DNA from: CAZQXD01 sp964597315
GTDB lineage: Bacteria; Pseudomonadota; Gammaproteobacteria; Competibacterales; Competibacteraceae
DNA: 44,242 nt
Direction of reading: 5' to 3'
Assembly (NCBI GenBank): GCA_964597315.1
Contig: CAZQXD010000034.1
Span: 1-44,242, forward strand
A model generated the notes under the pieces. It made no database searches, was not told where the DNA came from, and saw only the letters and a program-made list of their open reading frames with translations. Both the position numbers and the translations under genes were made by a program. The stretch's first letter is position 1. Each line of letters begins with the position of its first letter. Positions 23,674-32,435 of the stretch are shown one piece after another.

Positions 23674-24795
23674 CTACTCGTACTCGTCGGCCTGGTTGGG
23701 AAAGTCCTCCAGGGACGAGGCCAGATAGTCCTTATCGCGCATGAAGGTGGGGTTGCTCTGCATATACAGGGTCAGCAGCTCCGCCAGGGAGCGCAGGGCG
23801 TTTTTGTGGGTGCGCTCGTAGCCGTGGGAGCCGTCCACCCCGAAACAGATCAGAGCGGTGCGGATGTCATTGCCAGCTTCCACTGCGGCGGCCGAGTCAC
23901 AGCGATAATATTTGAACACGTCCCGCTGGTGGGCGATATCGTGGTTCCGGCACAGCTTCAGTAGCTTGTGGGTCAGGTGAAAATCGAAAGGGCCGGTGGA
24001 GTCCTTCATGGCGATGGTCACCCCGGACTCCCGGGAGTTCTGGCCGGGGGCGGGGGTGGCGTTGTCGATGGAGACCATTTCGGCCACGTCCTGGTGTAGC
24101 CCCGTGGAGGCCCCGGAACCGGTCTCCTCGGTGATGGTGAACAGCAAATGGCAGTCCACGGGCAGGGATACCTCGGATTCCTTCAGGGCCTTGGCGGCGG
24201 CCAGTAGGGTAGCGACCCCAGCCTTGTTATCCAGGTGCCGGGAGTTGATATAGCCGGATGCGGTAATCTCCGGGGAGGGGTCCACGGAGATGTAATCCCC
24301 TACGTTAAAGTCCAGCTTTACCAGATCGGCCCTGTCGAAAACCAGTTCGTCCACCCGCACTTCCACCTGGTCCCAGTTCACCGGCTGGGTATCGATCTCC
24401 TCGTTATACGTATGACCGGAGGCTTTAAGGGGCAGAATGGTGCCCCGGTAGCGCTGGTTGTCGGTAAAGATGCTCACCCGCGCCCCCTCGGCGAAGCGGC
24501 TCGACCAACTGCCGATGGGCACGATCTGCAAGCGGCCATTGTCCTTGAGATTTTTGACCATGGCGCCCAGGGTATCCAGATGCACCACCACCGCCCGGTC
24601 GGGACTGGACAGCTTGCCGGGTAGGTTGGCGCGGATGGCGCCGCGGCGGGTCAGTTCAAATTTGATCCCTAAGCGTTGCAGTTCCTCGGCGGTAAAGTGG
24701 ACGATCTCATCGGTAAAGCCGGTGGGGCTGGGGATGGACTGGAGTTTTAGCAGGGTATCGACGAGGTATCCCATATCGATGTGGAGTCGTTTCAT
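23674..24795 (-). CDS. M42-family peptidase of the NAGGN osmoprotectant cluster
   Basis: The product is 373 residues from the ATG at 24795 (GGAGA five bases upstream); an ATG 12 bases earlier is the alternative. It looks like a dinuclear-zinc M42 aminopeptidase fold: VVVHLDTLGAMV, SRHLDNKAGVATLLAA, ITEETGSGASTG, a later D before NATPAPGQ, and GVDGSHGYERTHKNAL near the end supply the metal and catalytic residues. Proteins of this subfamily accompany the two N-acetylglutaminylglutamine amide synthesis genes found immediately upstream here. The role is probably turnover or processing of the dipeptide, and is not firmly established. About 315 bases holding a Uma2 fragment separate it from the synthetase gene. 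Confidence 0.9.
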   Translation of the reverse strand: MKRLHIDMGYLVDTLLKLQSIPSPTGFTDEIVHFTAEELQRLGIKFELTRRGAIRANLPGKLSSPDRAVVVHLDTLGAMVKNLKDNGRLQIVPIGSWSSRFAEGARVSIFTDNQRYRGTILPLKASGHTYNEEIDTQPVNWDQVEVRVDELVFDRADLVKLDFNVGDYISVDPSPEITASGYINSRHLDNKAGVATLLAAAKALKESEVSLPVDCHLLFTITEETGSGASTGLHQDVAEMVSIDNATPAPGQNSRESGVTIAMKDSTGPFDFHLTHKLLKLCRNHDIAHQRDVFKYYRCDSAAAVEAGNDIRTALICFGVDGSHGYERTHKNALRSLAELLTLYMQSNPTFMRDKDYLASSLEDFPNQADEYE

Positions 24796-24980
24796 TAGTA
24801 TCTCCATGGTTGATCGGTCCCAGGGTGTAAAACCCAGGACAAGGAATGGGGCGGGAAGTATCCCACGAAATAGCCGGTTGCCGGGGTATGCCGGTCAAAC
24901 CCTAGTCCAACAGAGCGGCCTTGGACAAGACGTTCGCCGTAGTAAGCTTGGGTCTGAGACCTGTATCGTTCGGAAGCGCA

Positions 24981-25089
24981 ATGGCTTTACAGGCCCGGCC
25001 TCGGTATAGCTTCGAGGATTATCTGCTCATGGAGGAACAGGCTCCGCTGCGCCATGGGTTCGTGGCCGGGGCGATGTTCGTCATGACAA
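24981..25089 (+). pseudogene. Uma2-family (DUF820) gene fragment, N-terminal only
   Basis: The plus strand encodes MALQARPRYSFEDYLLMEEQ and continues to HGFVAGAMFVMT, the familiar start of Uma2 (PD-(D/E)XK-like) proteins. Similarity ends after about 36 residues, where the sequence runs into the 3' end of the synthetase gene on the other strand. The catalytic part is missing, so it is a truncated relic lying inside the osmoprotectant cluster. Confidence 0.65.
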
Positions 25090-25109
25090 AGTGGATTTCC
25101 TGCCCTCCC

Positions 25110-26846
25110 TCAGCGCTGCACCGTTTGGGGAAACAGCAGATCGATAAACCGCTCCGCCGTGGGCGCCGGCTCGTGGTTGGCCAGCCCCGGCCGTTCGTTG
25201 GCCTCAATGATCACATACCCCGGCCCGTCCACTCGGGGCACCAGAAAATCCAGTCCCACCACCGGAATATCCAGCACTTCCGCAGCCTTGCGGGCCGCCG
25301 CCGCCAGTGCGGGGTGCAGCTCATCGGTGACGTCATGGATGGTGCCGCCGGTGTGCAGATTGGCGGTGTTACGCACGGTCAGGGTCTCCCCGGCGGGGAG
25401 GACATTGTTTAGGGCATAGCCCCCGGCGCGTACGCAGCGTTCCGTCTCGGCGTCCATGGGAATGGTACTCTCCCCGTCGGTGGCGGCGGCCCGACGCCGG
25501 GAGAGTTTTTCGATCAGCACCCGTACCGTATCCCCGCCGGTGCCAATGACCTGGGGCGGGCGGCGCACCGCTGCGGCCACCACCTGGAAGTCGATGACGA
25601 TGATCCGCAGGTCATGGCCTCGGCAGAACTGCTCAAGCAGCACGGTGTCGCAGACGCCCCGGGCCTGTTTGATGGCCTGTTGCAGATACTCCGGGTCGGT
25701 GATGTTGACGCTGATGCCCTGGCCTTGTTCGCCCCGGGCGGGCTTGACCACCACCGCCCGATGCCGGGCTAGGAAAGCGGCGTTGGTTTCGGGGTCGGCG
25801 GCCAGGGCTTGGGCCGGCACGTCCAGACCGGCTCCCTCCAGCAGCCGTCGGGTCACCGCTTTGTTGTCGCAGCGGCTCATGGCGATGGCCGTGGTCAACT
25901 CGGTCAGGGACTCCCGGCAGATGATGGTCCGGCCCCCGAAAGTGAGGGAAAAATAGCCTTCGGGGGCGTCCAGCACCTCCACGGCGACGCCTCGGCGGCG
26001 GGCCTCGTTGACCAGGATGGTGGCGTAGGGATTGAGATTCGCTTCCGGCGGTGGGCCGGTGAACAGGGGTTCGTTGATGGGGTTTTTGTGCTTGAGGCAG
26101 AACACCGGCACCCGCTTGAAGCCCTGTTGCTCATAGAGGTTGATGGCCTGCTGGTTGTCGTGAAGCACCGACAGGTCCATGAAAGACCGGCCCCGGGCCA
26201 GGTAATGACCGGCCAGGTGATTGACCAGATCCAGGCCCACCCCCGGATGGGGACATTGGGGGTCCACCGCTAGACACCACAGGCTGGAGCCGTTCTCCGG
26301 GTCGTTGAAGGCGTTGGCGTGGTCCACCCCGGTGACTGTGCCCACGATCTCCCCGGTTTTGCGGTCCTCGGCCAGCAGATACGTGTAGATGCGGGAGCTG
26401 CGGTGTTTCAAGACGAACTCCGGGTCCACGGTGACCATGCGCCGTTTGCGGTAGATGCGGTTGATGGCCGCAGCGTCGGCGCGGGTTTTGAGGCGGCGGA
26501 TCAGAAAACCCCGTTTCTCCGGCCGGGTGGCCCGGTATTGGGACAGCCACAGCCGGTAGGTGTTGGAGGGGTCCAGGAACAGATCCTGAGGGGCTAGGGA
26601 CAGCACCACATGGGGGTCGCGCAGATACAGGGCGATGTCCCGCCGACCTGCTTGCTCCCGGCGCAGGGTGTCGGCCAGTTCCTGGGAGTTCTTGAAGGTA
26701 TGGGCAAAGATCAGTCGACCCCAGCCACAGTCGATCTCCACGTTGGCCGGAAGCTCTCCGGTTCGGGCCGGGGTGTCGCCCCAATTACGCAAGGAAGGGG
26801 CGTTGCTGCGGTCGAAGCGGTGTCCTTTACGACGATCCGAGGGCAT
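25110..26846 (-). CDS. ngg: N-acetylglutaminylglutamine synthetase (GNAT + ATP-grasp)
   Basis: The product is 578 residues from the ATG at 26846, with GAGGA eight bases upstream and 12 bases from the stop of the asparagine-synthetase-like gene. The N-terminal half contains a GNAT acetyltransferase region (VGTVTGVDHANAFNDPENGS, LWCLAVDPQCPHPGVGLDLV, LSVLHDNQQAINLYEQQGF). The C-terminal half is an ATP-grasp ligase (VVKPARGEQGQGISVN, LLEQFCRGHDLRIIVID, and a glutathione-synthetase-like end with VVGLDFLV and IIEANERPGL). The fusion is diagnostic of the enzyme that acetylates glutamine and joins a second glutamine to make the osmolyte NAGGN precursor. Confidence 0.93.
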   Translation of the reverse strand: MPSDRRKGHRFDRSNAPSLRNWGDTPARTGELPANVEIDCGWGRLIFAHTFKNSQELADTLRREQAGRRDIALYLRDPHVVLSLAPQDLFLDPSNTYRLWLSQYRATRPEKRGFLIRRLKTRADAAAINRIYRKRRMVTVDPEFVLKHRSSRIYTYLLAEDRKTGEIVGTVTGVDHANAFNDPENGSSLWCLAVDPQCPHPGVGLDLVNHLAGHYLARGRSFMDLSVLHDNQQAINLYEQQGFKRVPVFCLKHKNPINEPLFTGPPPEANLNPYATILVNEARRRGVAVEVLDAPEGYFSLTFGGRTIICRESLTELTTAIAMSRCDNKAVTRRLLEGAGLDVPAQALAADPETNAAFLARHRAVVVKPARGEQGQGISVNITDPEYLQQAIKQARGVCDTVLLEQFCRGHDLRIIVIDFQVVAAAVRRPPQVIGTGGDTVRVLIEKLSRRRAAATDGESTIPMDAETERCVRAGGYALNNVLPAGETLTVRNTANLHTGGTIHDVTDELHPALAAAARKAAEVLDIPVVGLDFLVPRVDGPGYVIIEANERPGLANHEPAPTAERFIDLLFPQTVQR

Positions 26847-26858
26847 CTGGGCATTCCT

Positions 26859-28631
26859 CTAGAGATTGTGGGTCTGTAGCCACAGTTCCAACAGCGCCGC
26901 CTGCCAGAGCTTGGAACCTCGCAGGGGGGTGATATGGGCTTCGGGTTCCTTTAGCAGGGTGTCCAGCCAGTGGCGCTGAAACAGCCCCCGCTCCCGGGCC
27001 TTGGGGTGGTCCAGCACATCCCGCACGAACTCCAGGTAATCGCCCCGGATGTACTTCAGGGCCGGCACCGGGAAATAGCCCTTGGGCCGGTCGATCACTG
27101 CGGCGGGGATGACCTGGCGACCGGCTTCCTTGAGCACGTACTTGCCCCCTTCGGCCACTTTGTGGCGGGCGGGAATGCGGGCCGCCAGTTCCACCAGATC
27201 ATGGTCCAGAAACGGCACCCGGGCCTCCAGCCCCCAGGCCATGGTCATGTTATCCACCCGCTTGACCGGATCGTCCACCAGCATGATGGTGGTGTCCAGG
27301 CGCAGGGCTTTATCGGCGGGATCGGCGGCCCCGGGTCGGCCGAAGTGTTCAGCCACGAAAGCCCGGCTGTAGTCCTCGCTCACAAAGCGTGCGCCCACGG
27401 CCTGGGCATAGTCGGCGTGGTCTCGGTCCATGAACACCTGGGCGTAGTCGGCCACCGGGTCGGTGCTGTCCAACAGCGGCGGATACCAGTGATAACCCCC
27501 GAACACCTCGTCCGCCCCCTGGCCGCTCTGGACCACTTTGACATCCCGAGAGACTTCCTCGGATAGCAGATAAAAGCCCACAGCGTCGTGGCTGACCATG
27601 GGTTCGCTCATGGCGGCCACGGCCCGGGGCAGGGCGGGCAGCAGCCGCCGGGTATCCACGAAAATCTTGTGGTGGTCGGTGTCGTAGTGGCGGGCGATGA
27701 TATCCGAGTATTTGAACTCGTCCCCTTGCTCCTCCCCCACGCTCTCGAAGCCCACGGAATAGGTCTTCAGGTGCTGCTGGCCAGCCTCCGCCAGCAGGCC
27801 CACGATCAGGGATGAATCCAGCCCCCCGGACAGCAGCACGCCCACCGGCACGTCGGCGATCAGCCGCCGCTTCACCGCCAGGCGCAGGGCGTCCAGGGTC
27901 AGCTCCCGCCACTCCTCGAAAGAGCGGGTCTGGTCGGCCTGGTCCCGTTCGAAGCGCGGCTCCCAGTACCGGCGGCCCCGGGTGGAACCGTCCGGCTCGA
28001 TGGTCATCACCGTGGCCGGGGGCAGCTTGCGCACCCCCTGGAGCAGGGTGTGGGGGGCCGGCACCACGGCGTGGAAACTCATGTAATGGTGCAGGGCCAC
28101 CGGGTCGATGCGGGTGTCCACCCCACCGGCGGCGGTCAGGGCCGGCAGGCTGGAGGCGAAGCGCAGCCGCTCCGGGTTGCGGGTGTAATACAAAGGCTTA
28201 ATGCCCAGCCGGTCCCTGGCCAGGGTCACCCTGCCGGTGTCCCGCTCCCAGACGGCGCAGGCGAACATGCCCGAAAGATGAGAGGCGAAATCCTCCCCCC
28301 AGGCGTGAAAAGCCTTGAGAATCACCTCGGTGTCGCCGTTGGAATAAAACGTATAGCCCTTGGCTTTGAGTTCTTGTTGCAGCTCTGGAAAGTTATAAAC
28401 AGCGCCGTTAAAGACGATGCCCAGCCCCAGTTGAGGGTCGAACATGGGTTGTTGGGCGCGCTCGGAGATGTCGATGATCTTCAGGCGTCGGTGCCCGAAG
28501 GCCAGCCGACCCTGGGCGAACAGGCCATGGGCGTCGGGACCCCGGGGGGCGAGGGCGTCGCACATGGTCTTGACCGCCGCCAGATCGGCAGGGCTTTGAT
28601 CGAAACGAATTTCACCGCTGATTCCGCACAT
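26859..28631 (-). CDS. asnO: N-acetylglutaminylglutamine amidotransferase (asparagine-synthetase-like)
   Basis: The product is 590 residues, starting MCGISGEIRF with the class II glutaminase nucleophile Cys2. The glutaminase domain spans about 1-210 and the AsnB-like synthetase domain follows, with the ATP loop LLSGGLDSSLIVGLL. It converts the acetylated dipeptide to its amide, NAGGN, a compatible solute made under osmotic stress. Together with the adjacent GNAT/ATP-grasp gene and the M42 peptidase gene it forms the known NAGGN cluster. It is the first gene of the operon. A modest ribosome site (AAGGA) lies about nine bases upstream. Confidence 0.93.
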   Translation of the reverse strand: MCGISGEIRFDQSPADLAAVKTMCDALAPRGPDAHGLFAQGRLAFGHRRLKIIDISERAQQPMFDPQLGLGIVFNGAVYNFPELQQELKAKGYTFYSNGDTEVILKAFHAWGEDFASHLSGMFACAVWERDTGRVTLARDRLGIKPLYYTRNPERLRFASSLPALTAAGGVDTRIDPVALHHYMSFHAVVPAPHTLLQGVRKLPPATVMTIEPDGSTRGRRYWEPRFERDQADQTRSFEEWRELTLDALRLAVKRRLIADVPVGVLLSGGLDSSLIVGLLAEAGQQHLKTYSVGFESVGEEQGDEFKYSDIIARHYDTDHHKIFVDTRRLLPALPRAVAAMSEPMVSHDAVGFYLLSEEVSRDVKVVQSGQGADEVFGGYHWYPPLLDSTDPVADYAQVFMDRDHADYAQAVGARFVSEDYSRAFVAEHFGRPGAADPADKALRLDTTIMLVDDPVKRVDNMTMAWGLEARVPFLDHDLVELAARIPARHKVAEGGKYVLKEAGRQVIPAAVIDRPKGYFPVPALKYIRGDYLEFVRDVLDHPKARERGLFQRHWLDTLLKEPEAHITPLRGSKLWQAALLELWLQTHNL

Positions 28632-28960
28632 TGCTTGAATCCTTGTTTCGGTTGATGGTGTCGGAAAAAACAGGCCGGGGGACGTTGCGCGGGTAGCGGT
28701 TTCAGTGGCCGGTACTGGGCCGACGTGGCAACCGCCGCGCGGAACCGGCGCGGGTCAGAGGGGTGTCGAAATGGGGGATAATCGGGACTTGGAGATAATT
28801 CAATAGACTATTCAAGTATTTGATTGATAAAACGAGTATAAGGATAACGTATCTAAGGGGATAATTCAAAAATCCGCCGACCAGTGTCCCCGGTGAAACC
28901 TCCAATCCCACTCTCCATTGGTATAAGGTTTAAGACAGGTATCCCTAGGGACTCAAGCCC
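28632..28960. other. Non-coding gap between asnO and the phosphoesterase remnant
   Basis: An AT-richer stretch within GC-rich surroundings. The 10-mer GATAATTCAA occurs twice (28794-28803 and 28860-28869). No convincing gene, tRNA or clear promoter is visible. It should hold the asnO promoter (osmotic control expected), but I could not place it. Confidence 0.4.
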
Positions 28961-29461
28961 ATGGACTATTACCGACTGCGTATCCTGCATCTTTCGGACC
29001 TCCACGAACGCGGACCCGACCGGGAGCGGGAGCCTTGGCGTCGCCGCCGGGTGTTGGGTTCGGCCTGGGAAGCCAATCTGGACGAGCTGCGCCGGGACGG
29101 CCCCTGCCGACGACGACTGGCCGAGTCGGTGGACCTGTTGTTGCGGGGCCATCTCCACGAGCCGGAATCGTTCCAGTGGGTCGACCCGGTGCGCCGACTG
29201 CCCCAGCTCGCCGCCGGTTGCCTGTACGAGGGCCACCGGGCCGACCAGTGGCCCAATGCCTGCCAGATGCTGGACCTGGAACTGGATCAGGATGGCCGCC
29301 CCCGCCGCTATGAGCTGCGCTTCCGGGGCTGGTCGGCCCGAGGCCACTGGTTCGACGACAACAGCCTGTACCCGGACAGCCAAAAGGGCCGCCTGGCCCT
29401 ATGGGTAGGGGCCGAGCCGACGGCGGGGGAGGCGCATCCCCAGAACATATCCAAATACTAA
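28961..29461 (+). pseudogene. Metallophosphoesterase with internal in-frame deletion
   Basis: The open frame gives 166 residues. The start YYRLRILHLSDLHERGP carries the first metal motif (DLH) of calcineurin-like phosphoesterases. By about residue 47-50 (RRDGP/CRRRL) it jumps to the family's last motif, RGHLHE, and continues normally (QLAAGCLYEGHRADQWPNACQ, ELRFRGWSARGHWFDDN). The GD-x-D, GNH and middle histidine motifs are absent, so two or more metal sites are lost; intact enzymes are usually well over 250 residues. The frame survived, but activity is very unlikely. The ribosome site is poor. Confidence 0.7.
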
Positions 29462-29503
29462 TTTAGCATATTGAAATAATTGAATTTTTTAGTAATCTTC
29501 GGG

Positions 29504-29531
29504 TTGAATCCCCCACCAGGCGGTCCATAAT
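29504..29531 (+). promoter_or_regulatory. Sigma-70-type promoter of the dodecaheme cytochrome gene
   Basis: A -35 box TTGAAT (29504-29509) and a -10 box CATAAT (29526-29531) with a 16-base spacer. Transcription should start near 29538, giving a leader of about 97 bases. Confidence 0.55.
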
Positions 29532-29556
29532 GAACTGTATACCACATAAGGGATAG

Positions 29557-29612
29557 GGATAACCCAACCCGAAAGGGTAGCTGCGCCCAGGGAATGGCGT
29601 CGGGTGGTATCC
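29557..29612 (+). promoter_or_regulatory. Foldable three-way-junction leader upstream of the cytochrome gene
   Basis: The outer stem GGATAACCC (29557-29565) can pair with GGGT (29602-29605) plus TATCC (29608-29612), with a two-base bulge. Inside are the hairpins ACCC-GAAA-GGGT (29567-29578) and GCGCC/GGCGT (29583-29587, 29596-29600). The layout with a GAAA tetraloop is riboswitch-like, but I cannot match it to a known class; the GEMM (c-di-GMP) consensus does not fit. Confidence 0.35.
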
Positions 29613-29634
29613 AGTTCAAGAACAAGGGGGATCA

Positions 29635-31998
29635 ATGCAAACCCTGACCGCCATCGCGCTGTTCCTGCTGGTCTTCGCTCCGCTCCAGGGGACGAAGGCC
29701 CAAACCACCACGGACGAGGGCAATTCCCAAGGTTGCCTGGGCTGCCACGAAGGCATTGAGTCCTTCACTGAAGGCCCCATGATGCAGGCCATTCAGGCCA
29801 TCGGCGCCGCCGCCGGCGACCCTGCGGGTTGTGTGACCTGCCATGGGGGCAACCCCGCCGCCGCCGCCAAGGAAGATGCCCACCAAGGCGCCCCGGATAC
29901 CCTCACCGCCATGAACGGGCCGGAGATGTTCTATCCCGACCCAGGCAGCGTGTGGATCGCCGAGCGCACCTGCGGCCAATGCCACGCTGGCTATGCCGAA
30001 CGGCTCACCAAATCTCTGATGAACACCGAGGCTGGCAAGCTCCAGGGCAATCTGTGGTCCTGGGGCCTGCAAGCGGAACACAAATACAAGGCCCATTACG
30101 GCAACTACGACCTCAAGGACGAGGACGGGCCGACGCCCACGGTGGGTTCGGATGCCTACAAGGACTATATGACCGCCTTCGTGGCGGCCCACCCGGAGCA
30201 AGTGCCCGCCGAATTGGTTCAGGTGCCCGATGTGGACCTGGAGCAGGTCGCCAAACACCCCAACCTGGCGGGCATCACTTATTCTCGCCAGCAGTGCCAG
30301 CGCTGCCACGTGGGCGTCACCGGTCGGGAGAAACGGGGCGACTACCGGGGCGCCGGTTGTTCCTCCTGCCATGTGCCCTATAGCAATGAGGGCCGCTACG
30401 AAGGCGCCGACCCGACCATCGACAAGGCCGTACCGGGCAAGCTGCTGGTACATCGGATGCAGGCCGGGCGGAAATCCAAAGTTCAGGTGGGAGAGGTGGC
30501 CTACACCGGCATCCCCACCGAGAGCTGCAACTCCTGCCACAACCGGGGCAAGCGCATCGGGGTGAGCTACCAGGGCATCATGGAGTTTCCCTACGGCAGC
30601 CCCTATGGGCCGAAAGGGGAGAAACAGCCCCGGCTGCACACCAAGCAGTACTTGTTCATCAAAGACGACCTGCACCACCAGATCGCCAGCCGGGAGGGCA
30701 ACCCCGCCGGTGGCATGTTGTGCCAGGATTGCCACACCTCCATCGACATGCATGGGGACGGCAATATCTTCGGCACCACTTTGGCCCAGGTGGAGATCGA
30801 ATGCGCCGACTGCCACGGCACCGTGGACCGCTTCCCCTGGGAGCTGCCCCTGGGCTACGGGGAGGAATTCCAGCAAAGCCTGGCGGTCGAGAAAGGGCGG
30901 GGGCTGGCCCAAGACCTGCCCACCTTCATGGTTTTCGGGGACACCTATCCCAAGCAGGACGGCTATCTGCTCACCGCTCGGGGCAATCCCTTCGGCAACG
31001 TGGTCAAGCAAGGCGAAAAGGTCATCGTCCACTCCGCCTCGGGGCTGGATTTCGAGGCGCCGGTACTCAAGCAGATCGCCCTCACCGACACCTGGAAGAA
31101 CCTCAAGAGCAAGGTGGCCATGCAGAGTGTGGCCAAGCACAACGAGTCCATGGAGTGCTACGCCTGCCACGCCGACTGGGCGCCTCAATGCTACGGCTGC
31201 CATATCACCGTAGACTACTCCGAGGGCAAGACCGACATCGACTGGATCAACAACGCCAACGCCCGGGCCGCCAACGGCTTGACCCCGGACAACGAACTGG
31301 GCAGCAACGGCCTGACCGGCCCCGGCAAGGTCTCCGAGACCCGCTCCTATCTGCGCTGGGAGACCCCCACCCTAGGCATCAACGGCGAAGGCCGGGTCAG
31401 CCCCATGATGCCCGGCTGTCAGGTCATCACTACCGTCATCGACAAGGACGGCAACACCGTGGCCCACAATGAGATGTGGACCACCCCCGAGGGGCCGGGC
31501 CTGGACCACGCCGCCGTCCAACCCCACACCGCCGGGCGGCAGGCCCGGGACTGCGAGTCCTGCCATGACAACCCCAAGGCTTTGGGCTACGGTATCGAGG
31601 GAGGGCGCTTCATGCAGGGGTACGACAAGGGTTTCGTGGTGGACCTGGAGACCGCCACCGGGGAGATCATTCCGGGTAACAACCAGTACCAGTCCCCGCC
31701 CGTGCCCGGCCTAGGCTGGGATCTGTCCCAGATCGTCACCCGGGAGGGTGAGCAACGGGTCAGCGTAGGCTCCCACTGGCCCCTGACGGGTCCTTTACCC
31801 CAGGAGATGCGGGCCAAGATGGAACGCACTGGCCTGTGCATGGGCTGTCATCAGGAGATGCGCAACGACGAGGTCTGGCAGAAGGTAGCCGAGCCGGGCT
31901 GGATCAATAACGAGCAGCACCAGCAGCTCATGAACAAGCTGCTGCGCGCCTACGCTCGGGACCGGGCTGAGTCGGCCGCCGCCGACCAAAGCCAGTAG
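29635..31998 (+). CDS. Periplasmic dodecaheme c-type cytochrome
   Basis: The product is 787 residues; GGGGG lies five bases before the ATG. A signal peptide (about 1-22, ending GTKA) leads to the periplasm. Twelve CXXCH heme motifs are present (CLGCH, CVTCH, CGQCH, CQRCH, CSSCH, CNSCH, CQDCH, CADCH, CYACH, CYGCH, CESCH, CMGCH), unevenly spread with a heme-free stretch between the tenth and eleventh. No membrane anchor follows. It should carry or store electrons in the periplasm or act as a multiheme reductase/oxidase; I cannot assign a substrate. A small secreted protein gene follows by 13 bases, probably in the same operon. Confidence 0.93.
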   Translation: MQTLTAIALFLLVFAPLQGTKAQTTTDEGNSQGCLGCHEGIESFTEGPMMQAIQAIGAAAGDPAGCVTCHGGNPAAAAKEDAHQGAPDTLTAMNGPEMFYPDPGSVWIAERTCGQCHAGYAERLTKSLMNTEAGKLQGNLWSWGLQAEHKYKAHYGNYDLKDEDGPTPTVGSDAYKDYMTAFVAAHPEQVPAELVQVPDVDLEQVAKHPNLAGITYSRQQCQRCHVGVTGREKRGDYRGAGCSSCHVPYSNEGRYEGADPTIDKAVPGKLLVHRMQAGRKSKVQVGEVAYTGIPTESCNSCHNRGKRIGVSYQGIMEFPYGSPYGPKGEKQPRLHTKQYLFIKDDLHHQIASREGNPAGGMLCQDCHTSIDMHGDGNIFGTTLAQVEIECADCHGTVDRFPWELPLGYGEEFQQSLAVEKGRGLAQDLPTFMVFGDTYPKQDGYLLTARGNPFGNVVKQGEKVIVHSASGLDFEAPVLKQIALTDTWKNLKSKVAMQSVAKHNESMECYACHADWAPQCYGCHITVDYSEGKTDIDWINNANARAANGLTPDNELGSNGLTGPGKVSETRSYLRWETPTLGINGEGRVSPMMPGCQVITTVIDKDGNTVAHNEMWTTPEGPGLDHAAVQPHTAGRQARDCESCHDNPKALGYGIEGGRFMQGYDKGFVVDLETATGEIIPGNNQYQSPPVPGLGWDLSQIVTREGEQRVSVGSHWPLTGPLPQEMRAKMERTGLCMGCHQEMRNDEVWQKVAEPGWINNEQHQQLMNKLLRAYARDRAESAAADQSQ

Positions 31999-32011
31999 GG
32001 AGGATATCGCC

Positions 32012-32368
32012 ATGCCACAGATACTGCCGACCGTGGTCCTGGCCCTGTCCTGCGCCCTGGCCGCCCAGGCCCAGCAGGCGCCGGTCTATCCTATGGGCGA
32101 CCTGCTGGACCTATGTATAGAGGGGGCTAACGACTCCCGCTGGGGACAAGACGAGGAGCAAAAGTGCGAGCAATACCTGCGGGGGTTCACGGACGCCTGG
32201 TTATTGCTGGCGGCGGAGGGCGAGGTTTGCCTGCCGCCGCCGGGCAATCGGGCGGACGAACTGCGAATGGCCTTCATGAAATGGGGCACCCAAAACTACG
32301 CCCAGCGGGGCATGCCCGCCGGGGAGGCGGTGCTGACCCTGTTGCGGGAGCGTTTCGCCTGCCCCTGA
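32012..32368 (+). CDS. Secreted Rap1a/Tai-like small protein
   Basis: The product is 118 residues with GGAGG eight bases before the ATG. A signal peptide (1-20, ending AAQA) is followed by a helical domain with DLLDLCIEG, KCEQYLRGFTDAW, CLPP and AVLTLLRERFACP. The four cysteines and helix pattern fit the Rap1a/Tai fold, known from type VI effector immunity proteins but also common in non-immunity roles. It follows the dodecaheme cytochrome gene closely, so a cytochrome-linked role is as likely as immunity. Confidence 0.75.
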   Translation: MPQILPTVVLALSCALAAQAQQAPVYPMGDLLDLCIEGANDSRWGQDEEQKCEQYLRGFTDAWLLLAAEGEVCLPPPGNRADELRMAFMKWGTQNYAQRGMPAGEAVLTLLRERFACP

Positions 32369-32435
32369 CGCCATTCCTCTGTTGGACTGCCGTGCGGGGG
32401 GTGATGCTGGCCCACTATCGGCGCGAGGTGCGGGC

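Noticed and set aside
28702..28911. Minus-strand 69-residue open frame upstream of asnO
   Set aside because: Lies in AT-rich non-coding sequence, has no convincing ribosome site and no family features.
29557..29612. Assignment of the cytochrome leader as a GEMM c-di-GMP riboswitch
   Set aside because: A GAAA tetraloop stem is present, but the conserved flanking positions (GCA...CAAACC and GACGCAAAGCC) are not, so I only call an unassigned foldable leader.
29632..31203. Long 523-residue minus-strand frame antisense to the cytochrome gene
   Set aside because: It mirrors GC-rich coding sequence of a clear 12-heme cytochrome; its composition (Gly, Val, His, Leu rich) is typical of an antisense shadow.
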